Below are positions 1 to 5,715 of a stretch of DNA of 11,656 nt, piece after piece. The stretch's first letter is position 1, and the number at the start of each line of letters is the position of its first letter. The DNA lies in NCBI GenBank assembly GCA_023136985.1, contig JAGLQD010000022.1, positions 1 through 11,656 on the forward strand, given 5' to 3'. The stretch comes from Candidatus Sabulitectum sp. GTDB lineage: Bacteria > Fermentibacterota > Fermentibacteria > Fermentibacterales > JCC-6. Both the position numbers and the translations under genes were made by a program. The notes under the pieces were generated by a model. The model did no database searches and had not been told where the DNA came from. It saw nothing but the letters and a program-made list of their open reading frames with translations.

Positions 1-539
1 TTCAAAGCGATCCTTGCTGTGATGGGGCCAATGATCTCGAAGAAAATACAGGTTGCGGTGATCGTAGTAACTACTGAAGCAGCAATAGCCTGAGCTTGTG
101 GTGAGTCAATGTCTGTAAACTCCTGGGCAACCAGCAGGGAAAGACCGATAGCCACACCTGCCTGGGAAAGAAGCCCCAGTCCCAGGTTGTTTCGTATTGT
201 TTTGCTGGCACCACCCAAATACGCTCCCAGCCAGGCTCCACCTATCTTTCCGGTGCTTCGTCCAATGATGTATGCAATACCGATCATGCCCAGTGCTGGA
301 AGTGCAGCGAAGTTAAGATGTGCTCCTGCAAGGAAGAAGAAAAGAATGAAGAGAAGGGGCATAAGCGATCTGAGCTGCTCGTTCACGTTCATGATAGTAC
401 TCTGTTTTGATGTATTTGCCAGAACAAAACCGATGCCCATATTCACAAGGATCAGAGAAAGATGAAACATGGAAGCAAGCCCTGCTCCCATAAGAATAAA
501 TCCGAATGTGAGTGCCGGTATGTTGTTCCTGGAATCAAT
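1..539 (-). pseudogene. C-terminal half of CPA2-type antiporter B, cut off by an in-frame TAA
   Basis: Reading the minus strand from 539 downward, in the same frame as the upstream half and straight after the TAA at 542-540, gives about 179 uninterrupted codons. They match the second half of the neighbouring antiporter (gene at 1193-2407) position by position: NIPALTFGF against DIPSLTFGF, FFFLAGAHLNF against FFLLAGAHLQV, LLSQAGVAIGLSL against ILSQAGVAIGLSM, and TTITATCIFFEIIGPI against TTITATCIIFEIVGPI. This half would carry the second inverted-repeat helix bundle of the transporter. No gap or frameshift is needed in the alignment. No convincing restart site is seen: the first in-frame ATG is about 17 codons past the stop, already inside a predicted helix, without a clear ribosome site. 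By comparison with the paralogue only about ten residues lie beyond the window edge. It is most likely the tail of a gene broken by one nonsense mutation, or of an intact gene with a base error in the assembly. Confidence 0.8.
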
Positions 540-1196
540 TTAACGAACAAGGAATGAATAGACAAAGCCCAGTGCTCCCCCTAGAACAAGACTTAGTAAT
601 ATTTCGACTGCAGGCTTGATCAATCCTATAGCCAGACTGCCATGTGCAATTCCTGCGTCAGCGAGAAGGATCTGTTTTGCAATGGCGGCAGTAAAGCCGA
701 ACAAGAGAATTGCCACACCATCATCAAACCCGGCCACAGCATAGAGAGAGGAAGAAAGCTTTCCCTTCGCCTTGTATTCTCTTATAACGGCAACTGTGCC
801 TGCAGGGGCAGTGGCTGGTGCCAGTGATCCAAATATTAAAGCAGTTACCAGGTCGCCGGTGACCAGATAAACAAGCACTGCAACAAGAACAAGAGCAGAG
901 AAGGATTCAAGCAGAATTATGAGACCGATTGATCTTCCAAGTGATTTCAGTGTGGTGAGTCTCAGCTCGTTACCGATACTGAAGGCAACAAATCCCAGGG
1001 CGATATCAGTGATAAACTCAAGTTCTTGTAAGTGAGTGTGGTGAAACATCTTCAGCAGGGAGACACCCATGATCGTACCAAGTAGCATATAGCCGATGAT
1101 AGAGGGAAGACCTATCTTTTTTACAAGTCGCCCGGCAAAGAGCCCTAAGGTAACAGCCAGGCCAACCATTGCCAGAAGAGTGAATTCAAAAATCAT
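540..1196 (-). CDS. Cation/proton antiporter B (CPA2/Kef-NapA type), N-terminal half ending at premature TAA
   Basis: Encodes 218 residues, about half of a usual CPA antiporter of roughly 400. It is strongly hydrophobic with about six membrane helices and contains the hallmarks seen in antiporter A next door: the helix-break stretch SLAPATAPAGTVAV (residues 124-137) and the paired aspartates FDD at 158-159, which in the CPA2 family bind and exchange Na+ or K+ for protons. The open frame stops at codon 219 in the hydrophilic linker between the two helix bundles, where the paralogue has Arg215. The ATG at 1196 overlaps the TGA of antiporter A (ATGA), with GGAG just upstream, so translation is probably coupled. 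Alone, this half lacks the second bundle and should not transport. It may be a young pseudogene, one part of a split transporter, or an assembly error. Confidence 0.85.
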   Translation of the reverse strand: MIFEFTLLAMVGLAVTLGLFAGRLVKKIGLPSIIGYMLLGTIMGVSLLKMFHHTHLQELEFITDIALGFVAFSIGNELRLTTLKSLGRSIGLIILLESFSALVLVAVLVYLVTGDLVTALIFGSLAPATAPAGTVAVIREYKAKGKLSSSLYAVAGFDDGVAILLFGFTAAIAKQILLADAGIAHGSLAIGLIKPAVEILLSLVLGGALGFVYSFLVR

Positions 1197-2407
1197 TTAC
1201 TCCGGCCGATCTCGCCGGCTTTTGTCAATGCGTATTTTGCGCCAATTGGGCCCACAATTTCAAAGATGATACAGGTTGCGGTGATAGTTGTTATGACAAT
1301 CGTTGCTATAGATGAAGCTTCAGGGGTACCCAGATCATTAAAATCGTTCAGAACAATCATGGAAAGGCCAATTGCGACACCTGCCTGTGAGAGAATACCG
1401 AACCCGAGGTATTTCCTGATCTTGGGCTCAGATCTTCCAGCTTTTGCACCAATCCAGGCCCCTCCCATTAGACCGGTGGTTCGGGATAGAACATAAACAA
1501 TCCCGAGAATACCCAATGAAGGCAGGGCGCTAACCTGAAGGTGTGCTCCAGCCAGCAGGAAGAACGGTATGAACAAAAATGGCATCCATGTTCTCAGCTG
1601 TCCAATAAGAGCCTTTGTTTTTGCTGATGGCATTGTGTTGGTCATAACAAAGCCAAGCATCATACTGGTAAGTATAAGAGAGAGATGAAGCCACTGGGAT
1701 ATTCCAATGGCAACAGCAATGAATCCAAAGGTTAGGGATGGTATATCAGTCAGTGGTTTGAGTCTGCGGCTGAGTAAGGTGTATACGTATCCCAGAATTC
1801 CACCGATCAGCAGGCTGAAGAAAATTTCTTTTGTTGGTTGCAGAATACCCTGGATGAGAGACATAGAGCCTTGCGGGTCAAGCATGTTTCGTGCAGCAGC
1901 ACTTGCAAAACCGAAAATAACAATGGCGAGCCCATCATCGAAGCCCACAACAGCATACAAGGCTTTTGTAAGAGTGCCTTTCGCTTTGTATTCCTGAATA
2001 ACAGCAACTGTACCTGCAGGGGCACTTGCAGGAGCCAGAGAGCCGAAAATCAGAGCCATTGGCAGATTCTTTGATATCGCCCATACCGACAAAGTAACAA
2101 CAATAAAGGCAGCAAAAGATTCTGCCAGAATAATATAGATAATTCCCTTGCCCAGTTTCTTCAGCCCTCTAATGTTAAGTTCGCTGCCAATTGTAAATGC
2201 TACAAACCCAAGGGCTACATCTGTAAGAAAACCGAGAGAATGAATGTTGTCTTCAGAGAAAATACCAAACACTGATCCTCCGAGAATCACTCCCAGAACC
2301 ATGTATCCAACAAGAGAAGGAAGACTGATTTTTTTAGCCAGTCTGCCCATATACAGTGAGGCAACTGTTGCTGCTCCAAGAACTGCGATCAGTGGTAATG
2401 TTTGCAT
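1193..2407 (-). CDS. Cation/proton antiporter A (CPA2 type, Kef/NapA-like), full length
   Basis: A 404-residue inner-membrane protein with about 12 hydrophobic helices. It matches the monovalent cation:proton antiporter superfamily in length and pattern. Visible markers are the broken-helix stretch SLAPASAPAGTVAV (residues 123-136), the ion-binding aspartate pair FDD at 157-158, a linker RRLKPLTD at 214-221 between the two inverted bundles, and the C-terminal pattern ILSQAGVAIGLS near 338-349. A DD pair, rather than ND, is in the family usually linked with electrogenic exchange of Na+ (or K+) for H+. There is no TrkA-N/RCK tail, so regulation may come from the PTS EIIA-like protein encoded just upstream. 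The start at 2407 has AGGAG seven bases upstream, overlapping the stop of that gene (TAGGAG). Cation specificity cannot be read from sequence. Confidence 0.9.
   Translation of the reverse strand: MQTLPLIAVLGAATVASLYMGRLAKKISLPSLVGYMVLGVILGGSVFGIFSEDNIHSLGFLTDVALGFVAFTIGSELNIRGLKKLGKGIIYIILAESFAAFIVVTLSVWAISKNLPMALIFGSLAPASAPAGTVAVIQEYKAKGTLTKALYAVVGFDDGLAIVIFGFASAAARNMLDPQGSMSLIQGILQPTKEIFFSLLIGGILGYVYTLLSRRLKPLTDIPSLTFGFIAVAIGISQWLHLSLILTSMMLGFVMTNTMPSAKTKALIGQLRTWMPFLFIPFFLLAGAHLQVSALPSLGILGIVYVLSRTTGLMGGAWIGAKAGRSEPKIRKYLGFGILSQAGVAIGLSMIVLNDFNDLGTPEASSIATIVITTITATCIIFEIVGPIGAKYALTKAGEIGRSK
1200..1218 (-). promoter_or_regulatory. Shine-Dalgarno of antiporter B overlapping a GC hairpin (coupling element)
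   Basis: In the mRNA (minus strand) the last codons of antiporter A form CCGGC-GAGATCG-GCCGG, a five-pair all-GC stem at 1218-1202. The GGAG ribosome site of antiporter B (1203-1200) shares its first two bases with the 3' arm. A ribosome finishing antiporter A would open this stem and free the site, which would couple translation of the two genes at the ATGA overlap. The stem is short and lies in coding sequence, so it could be chance. Confidence 0.3.
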
Positions 2408-2415
2408 GGCTGCTC

Positions 2416-3237
2416 CTAGAAGTCAAGAGAGCCGAGGGCATGATGCAGGTCCGTTACAGTAACCATCACATCTGTCTGTTTCCTCAGGTCTCCGCAGACA
2501 TATTCGATACTGCGAAGAGTCTGATTAAGAAGGTTTTCCTTCACCACTGCTATAATGATGCGATTGAATGTGTTCAGGTCATTATTCCAGAAACCTGCGA
2601 AAATGGGCATGCCGGACAAGTATTCTGTTGACTCATGAGCTTCAAGAACCATTGCTCCTATTGGTTCACCAGAGGCAAACACTTGAAGAACATCGTTAAA
2701 TATCTCCTCGTCTCTTACAAAGACATGAAGCATTCTCATCGCCGGACCCACAGGCTGAGGAGCTACTGAAGATACATCCTCAAGAAGTCCTTTAAGCAGC
2801 TCGAAAAGATCTTCTGCTGTTCTGGCTTTCCTCATTGCATTTCTTGTTTCAGGATTTCTCAGCAACCGTGCCATTCCAGAAAGAACCTTAAGGTGCTCCT
2901 TCGGGTTTTCTTCAGGGCCGATGACAAAGGGAAAAATGTTCACTTTTTCGTTGTCAATCGCATCGAAATCAATGCTTTTTTTCGTGATCGCAACGCCAAC
3001 AACAAAAGTAGAAAGACCTGGAAGTCTGCAGTGAGGAATAGCAACACCGCTGCCAAGGCCTGTTGAAGCCAGTTCTTCTCTCTCCCAAAGAGTGCTCTCA
3101 ACAGTTTTGCAGTCTATATCTTTTAGAACCGGACTCTTGCAGGCGAGTTGAGCAATGGTGTTGATCAGCTCTTTCTTGCTTTTTACAGGTAGATTAACCG
3201 CAATGTTGTTCTCGTTCAGTACATCGATCAGGGACAT
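2416..3237 (-). CDS. PTS EIIA type-2 (PtsN-like) domain fused to a PII/ferredoxin-like domain
   Basis: 273 residues in two parts. Residues 1-155 follow the PTS EIIA type-2 (fructose/nitrogen EIIA) fold: WEREELASTGLGSGVAIPHC (51-70) contains the phospho-acceptor histidine, His69, followed by the usual hydrophobic core and a 'HLKVLSGMARLLRN' helix. Residues about 168-273 look like a beta-alpha-beta-beta-alpha-beta (PII or ACT/ferredoxin-like) domain, with LHVFVRD, a long helix, IGAMVLEA, a flexible loop around 201-222, FNRIIIAVV and a final helix and strand; this assignment is by pattern only. EIIA-Ntr proteins are known to regulate K+ transport in enterics. Linked here to two antiporters with an 8-base spacing, it is likely a phosphorylation- or ligand-responsive regulator of them. 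The start has a strong GGAGGA site 4 bases upstream; the stop is TAG. Confidence 0.85.
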   Translation of the reverse strand: MSLIDVLNENNIAVNLPVKSKKELINTIAQLACKSPVLKDIDCKTVESTLWEREELASTGLGSGVAIPHCRLPGLSTFVVGVAITKKSIDFDAIDNEKVNIFPFVIGPEENPKEHLKVLSGMARLLRNPETRNAMRKARTAEDLFELLKGLLEDVSSVAPQPVGPAMRMLHVFVRDEEIFNDVLQVFASGEPIGAMVLEAHESTEYLSGMPIFAGFWNNDLNTFNRIIIAVVKENLLNQTLRSIEYVCGDLRKQTDVMVTVTDLHHALGSLDF

Positions 3238-3285
3238 AATTCCTCCAGAGTTGTCAACGCACCCGTCATAAGGGGCTGAGCAGAC

Positions 3286-4002
3286 CTAAATCACTCCTGC
3301 AAGAGGCAGAATATCAGGCAGGCCGGCTACGGTTGTAACAAGTCCGGGTTCGGCAAATTCAGTTTGTTCTGCCAACCATGTGTGTGGCCGTTGCAGATAG
3401 ACTGCGTTAACACCACACCCAATGGCAGGATTAATGTCGGACCTCGGGCTGTTTCCTATCATGCATGCCTCGGCTGGATTTACTCCTGCAGTGGCAAGCA
3501 GTTCAATCATAGTTTCCTTTGTTTTTAAAGCAACAACGGTGCAGTGCTCAAAATACTCCGAGATCCCGGATCGGTAAAATTTATCGATCTGATGATCTTC
3601 CTCGCCCATAGTATAGACGAACATTCGTTTTCCAGCACTGAAAAGCCTGCTGAGAGAGTCAAGAACACCCGGCAGTAGAACAAGAGGGTGGTGCAGGAGG
3701 CTGTTAGCTATATAGTCAAGACTGGCAATCATATACGGCGTAATGCGTTCAGTTCGTTCCTCAAGAATAAGCTTTAGAGTTGCCATATATGGTCGTGCAC
3801 CATACCCTGTTACAGAAAGTCTTTCAATGTCTCTTATGTGAATCTCAGATCTTATTTCCTCCGGATCAAATCCCAGACTGTGCATGAGAGCAGTGAAGTC
3901 TTCTTCAGCGCGCCTGAAATAGAGCCCGCTTTCCCAGAGGGTGTCGTCAGCGTCAAATATCCACAGTTTTGTTTTATCGAATTTTGTTTTCTTTGTGCTC
4001 AT
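3286..4002 (-). CDS. HAD-superfamily hydrolase (phosphatase)
   Basis: With the start at 4002 the protein has 238 residues. HAD motif I is FDADDTLW, with Asp17 as nucleophile and Asp19 as general acid. Motif II is VYTMG (the Thr), motif III is the Lys of ALKTKE, and motif IV is MIGNSPRSDINPA, whose acidic residue binds Mg2+. A helical cap domain lies between motifs I and II, as in HAD class IA (phosphoglycolate phosphatase/haloacid dehalogenase type). The substrate cannot be named. The frame stays open upstream to an ATG at 4077, but those 25 residues are basic, unlike the family, and end just before MSTKKTKFD, so I prefer 4002. Neither start has a clear ribosome site. The gene is first in the minus-strand operon, 48 bases before the EIIA gene. 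Confidence 0.85.
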   Translation of the reverse strand: MSTKKTKFDKTKLWIFDADDTLWESGLYFRRAEEDFTALMHSLGFDPEEIRSEIHIRDIERLSVTGYGARPYMATLKLILEERTERITPYMIASLDYIANSLLHHPLVLLPGVLDSLSRLFSAGKRMFVYTMGEEDHQIDKFYRSGISEYFEHCTVVALKTKETMIELLATAGVNPAEACMIGNSPRSDINPAIGCGVNAVYLQRPHTWLAEQTEFAEPGLVTTVAGLPDILPLAGVI

Positions 4003-4011
4003 GGGGTGAAT

Positions 4012-4040
4012 ATAACACTGTTTTCGTTGAGCTGGGTGAA
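4012..4040 (-). promoter_or_regulatory. Possible promoter for the minus-strand operon, near-leaderless
   Basis: On the minus strand TTCACC (4040-4035, 4 of 6 to TTGACA), a 17-base spacer and TGTTAT (4017-4012, 4 of 6 to TATAAT) would start transcription around 4005, only a few bases before the ATG at 4002. That would explain the missing Shine-Dalgarno site. The match is modest. Confidence 0.3.
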
Positions 4041-4042
4041 AT

Positions 4043-4055
4043 CCTTTGACAAAGG
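4043..4055. repeat. Short palindrome CCTTTGACAAAGG
   Basis: A perfect five-base inverted repeat around GAC, lying just upstream of the possible -35 of the minus-strand operon. It could be an operator half-site pair; its size makes chance possible. Confidence 0.3.
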
Positions 4056-4080
4056 GTGAGTAAACACCTTTTTTCATTTA

Positions 4081-4104
4081 GGGAAACTATTCCCATCAAT
4101 AGTT
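4081..4104. repeat. Two overlapping, mutually exclusive inverted repeats
   Basis: GGGAA-ACTA-TTCCC (4081-4094) and AACTAT-TCCCATCA-ATAGTT (4085-4104) are both perfect and share bases, so only one could form at a time. They sit upstream of the HAD gene, in the divergent spacer. Role unknown. Confidence 0.35.
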
Positions 4105-4134
4105 CTGAGATGGATTAGCTAACATAAAGAATAG

Positions 4135-4154
4135 CAATGGTATAGAGACCATTG
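4135..4154. repeat. Inverted repeat CAATGGT-N6-ACCATTG
   Basis: A perfect seven-base inverted repeat with a six-base centre (4135-4141 and 4148-4154). The spacing is typical of a dimeric repressor or activator site. No thymine run follows, so it is not an intrinsic terminator. Confidence 0.4.
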
Positions 4155-4290
4155 ATCTGAGGCGTTAACAAGGTTGGAACGAAGAATGTAGTTGATTTTA
4201 CTTGTTTAGCAGATAAAGTTAAGGAACAGAGTAAGATAGGTTGGATTTACGATAATTGCGAACAACGGATTATTTTGTAAACTCATAATA

Positions 4291-4327
4291 TATGAAGTTG
4301 CGTAAACATGAAATTACGAAGTTCATA
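4291..4327. promoter_or_regulatory. 37-bp interrupted palindrome upstream of the ABC-importer promoter
   Basis: Outer arms TATGAA (4291-4296) and TTCATA (4322-4327) and inner arms CGTAA (4301-4305) and TTACG (4314-4318) are perfect complements around an 8-base centre, with unmatched 4- and 3-base stretches between them. It lies about 36 bases upstream of the -35 box at 4363, a usual place for an activator site. This is inferred from symmetry only. Confidence 0.35.
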
Positions 4328-4362
4328 CATTGACCATTGTATTATAGCTGAATCCGCACCTG

Positions 4363-4391
4363 TTGACTAGGTTCATGAAACGGCATATTTT
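4363..4391 (+). promoter_or_regulatory. Sigma70-like promoter of the ABC-importer operon
   Basis: TTGACT (4363-4368, 5 of 6 to consensus), a 17-base spacer, and TATTTT (4386-4391, 4 of 6). The start of transcription would be near A4398, giving a leader of about 105 bases before the ATG at 4503. It is the best promoter match I see in the spacer. A second TTGACC at 4330-4335 lacks a -10 at the right distance. Confidence 0.55.
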
Positions 4392-4397
4392 TCTATC

Positions 4398-4502
4398 AGC
4401 GGTGGCTGGTTCTAGCTGCCCCGCTTTTTGTGGATCAGCACAACCGGACAGAAGTTCTAGGTCTGTCTGGGATATCGAAATTTTATGTAAATCGGAGGGG
4501 TT
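4398..4502 (+). promoter_or_regulatory. Structured 5' leader with three consecutive stem-loops
   Basis: Three hairpins follow each other almost without spacers. H1 (4399-4424) pairs GCGG-T-GGC with GCC-CCGC, with an 11-base loop, and is followed by five thymines (4425-4429). H2 (4428-4443) pairs TTGTG with CACAA around GATCAG. H3 (4444-4470) pairs CCGGACAG with CTGTCTGG (one G-U) around an 11-base loop. The loops of H1 and H3 share GTTCTAG in the same register (4409-4415 and 4454-4460). About 20 bases of unpaired, AT-rich sequence lead to the GGAGGGG ribosome site. It does not match a riboswitch class I know. It could be a cis-regulatory RNA of the importer; H1 plus T5 resembles an intrinsic terminator. 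Confidence 0.45.
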
Positions 4503-5696
4503 ATGAGAAAGATAGTGTTCGCACTTCTTGCTTTTCTTGTTGCGGGTTTTGTGGTTGGTTGTGGAGATCAGGTACCTCAACCTGTGGTTGAGTCGGAGCA
4601 GGTAGAAGATCCCGGTGTTGTAGAGAATCTTCCTGTAGCAGATGTTGTAATGAATCCGGATGCAGTTTCTTTGAAGATCGGTTTCGTTAAGCAGGATCAT
4701 CACACTGCTGTTTTTGTTGCAGCTCTCAGAAGCGAAATGATGCATGCACAGTTCCCAGTGTATCTGATTCCGCTGGGGGAAAGTTTTTATGCTTTGATCA
4801 AAGACAATGAACAGATCGCTGAAATTGAATTCATTCAGTCCCAGGGAGCGATCAATGTTCCCAACAACATGCAGGCAGGATTGTTTGAACTTGGTTTTGG
4901 AGGCGTTGTTCCATTTGCATCCAGTATTGACCAGGGCAACCCCATCGTTATGGTGAGCCCTCTGCACCAGCGAGGTGATATGCTTGTTGTCAGAGCAGAC
5001 AATGGTGCGGTTTCAGACTGGGACACATTTGCAGCCTGGGTCAATGCTTCGGAAGAACCAGTGACTATCGGCTTTAAGAGCCCCAAAGCTGTTGCTCTTA
5101 TCATCTTCCAGAGTGCTCTTTCCCATTCGGGCATATCATTTGCAATGTCCGGAGGAGATGCGGCTGGGGCAAAGGTTATTCTGTACAACGCACAGGGTCA
5201 GCCCAATCTTAATCCTGCGCTGCAAGAGGGTATGATTGATGCGTATGTATCCAATAATCCCGCGTGCGCAATGGCAGAACACAATGGAATCGGTAAGTGT
5301 GTTGCCGAGCTTTCAATGCTTCCTCCAGGTGATTTCGAGAATCACCCATGCTGTGCCATTGCAGCCACAGAAGAAGTTCTTGCTGTAAAACCTGGCCAGG
5401 TTGCCGCAGCTCTTGAGCTTTTTGCTTATGCTACAGAATTCATTAATGAGAATCCTGAAGAGGCTGCTGCCGCTGCTTCAGAATGGATCGGTACACCCTA
5501 TGAGGTTGAGCTGGTTTCAATGGCTACCAGTCTTTACGATGTTCATGTAACAGAAGACTGGGCAAACAACATGGGAGCCATCCTGAACCATATGCGTGGC
5601 TTGAATGTATTCACAGGGCCTCTTCTGAATGCCGACAGTGGCGCAGAGATGAATATAATCACGAATTTCAGTTTCCTACCTGAAGAATACAGGTAG
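4503..5696 (+). CDS. ABC importer substrate-binding lipoprotein, NitT/TauT-like, with NHPCC motif
   Basis: 397 residues. It begins with a lipoprotein signal: a hydrophobic stretch ends in VVGC, so Cys20 should be lipid-modified and the protein tethered in the periplasm. After an acidic linker (about 21-52) comes a two-lobed periplasmic-binding domain of the nitrate/sulfonate/taurine type (SsuA/NMT1-like), starting at LKIGFVKQDHH. Notable residues are His66-His67 in the first strand-loop, where the ligand usually sits, Cys255, Cys266, and the pair Cys283-Cys284 in ENHPCC. The C-terminal part (FINENPEEAAAAASEWIG) is typical of this family. The permease and ATPase follow directly. The start has GGAGGGG upstream and an annotated leader. 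The ligand is unknown; sulfonate, nitrate or pyrimidine are family possibilities, but the Cys pair also suggests a soft-metal or thiol-reactive compound (inference). Confidence 0.85.
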   Translation: MRKIVFALLAFLVAGFVVGCGDQVPQPVVESEQVEDPGVVENLPVADVVMNPDAVSLKIGFVKQDHHTAVFVAALRSEMMHAQFPVYLIPLGESFYALIKDNEQIAEIEFIQSQGAINVPNNMQAGLFELGFGGVVPFASSIDQGNPIVMVSPLHQRGDMLVVRADNGAVSDWDTFAAWVNASEEPVTIGFKSPKAVALIIFQSALSHSGISFAMSGGDAAGAKVILYNAQGQPNLNPALQEGMIDAYVSNNPACAMAEHNGIGKCVAELSMLPPGDFENHPCCAIAATEEVLAVKPGQVAAALELFAYATEFINENPEEAAAAASEWIGTPYEVELVSMATSLYDVHVTEDWANNMGAILNHMRGLNVFTGPLLNADSGAEMNIITNFSFLPEEYR

Positions 5697-5715
5697 AAGT
5701 CGAAGGATTGAATAA

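Larger units (their letters stand above)
4003..4502. other. Divergent intergenic region, no credible gene
   Basis: About 500 bases separate the divergent HAD/antiporter and ABC-importer operons. The part from 4081 to 4330 is visibly AT-richer than the flanks. Frames here are short or are antisense shadows of the binding-protein gene. The stretch contains palindromes (4043-4055, 4081-4104, 4135-4154, 4291-4327), a good plus-strand promoter at 4363-4391 and a structured leader from about 4398. I see no tRNA, known riboswitch core or mobile-element end. Confidence 0.7.

Noticed and set aside
4003..4077. N-terminal extension of the HAD protein to the ATG at 4077
   Set aside because: The extra 25 residues are not part of the HAD fold, the ATG has no ribosome site, and a promoter-like element lies inside the region.
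4330..4346. TTGACC followed closely by TATTAT as an alternative promoter
   Set aside because: The two boxes are only a few bases apart, so they cannot work as a -35/-10 pair; the pair at 4363-4391 has the right 17-base spacing.
4398..4502. A TPP, SAM or cobalamin riboswitch in the importer leader
   Set aside because: The conserved cores of these classes (for example the CUGAGA box of TPP) are absent and the region is too short for cobalamin.
4323..4967. A 214-codon minus-strand open frame across the promoter, leader and start of the binding-protein gene
   Set aside because: It is antisense to a clear gene and a good promoter, its composition is not protein-like (rich in Asn, Cys, His without domain pattern), and it has no ribosome site or operon context.
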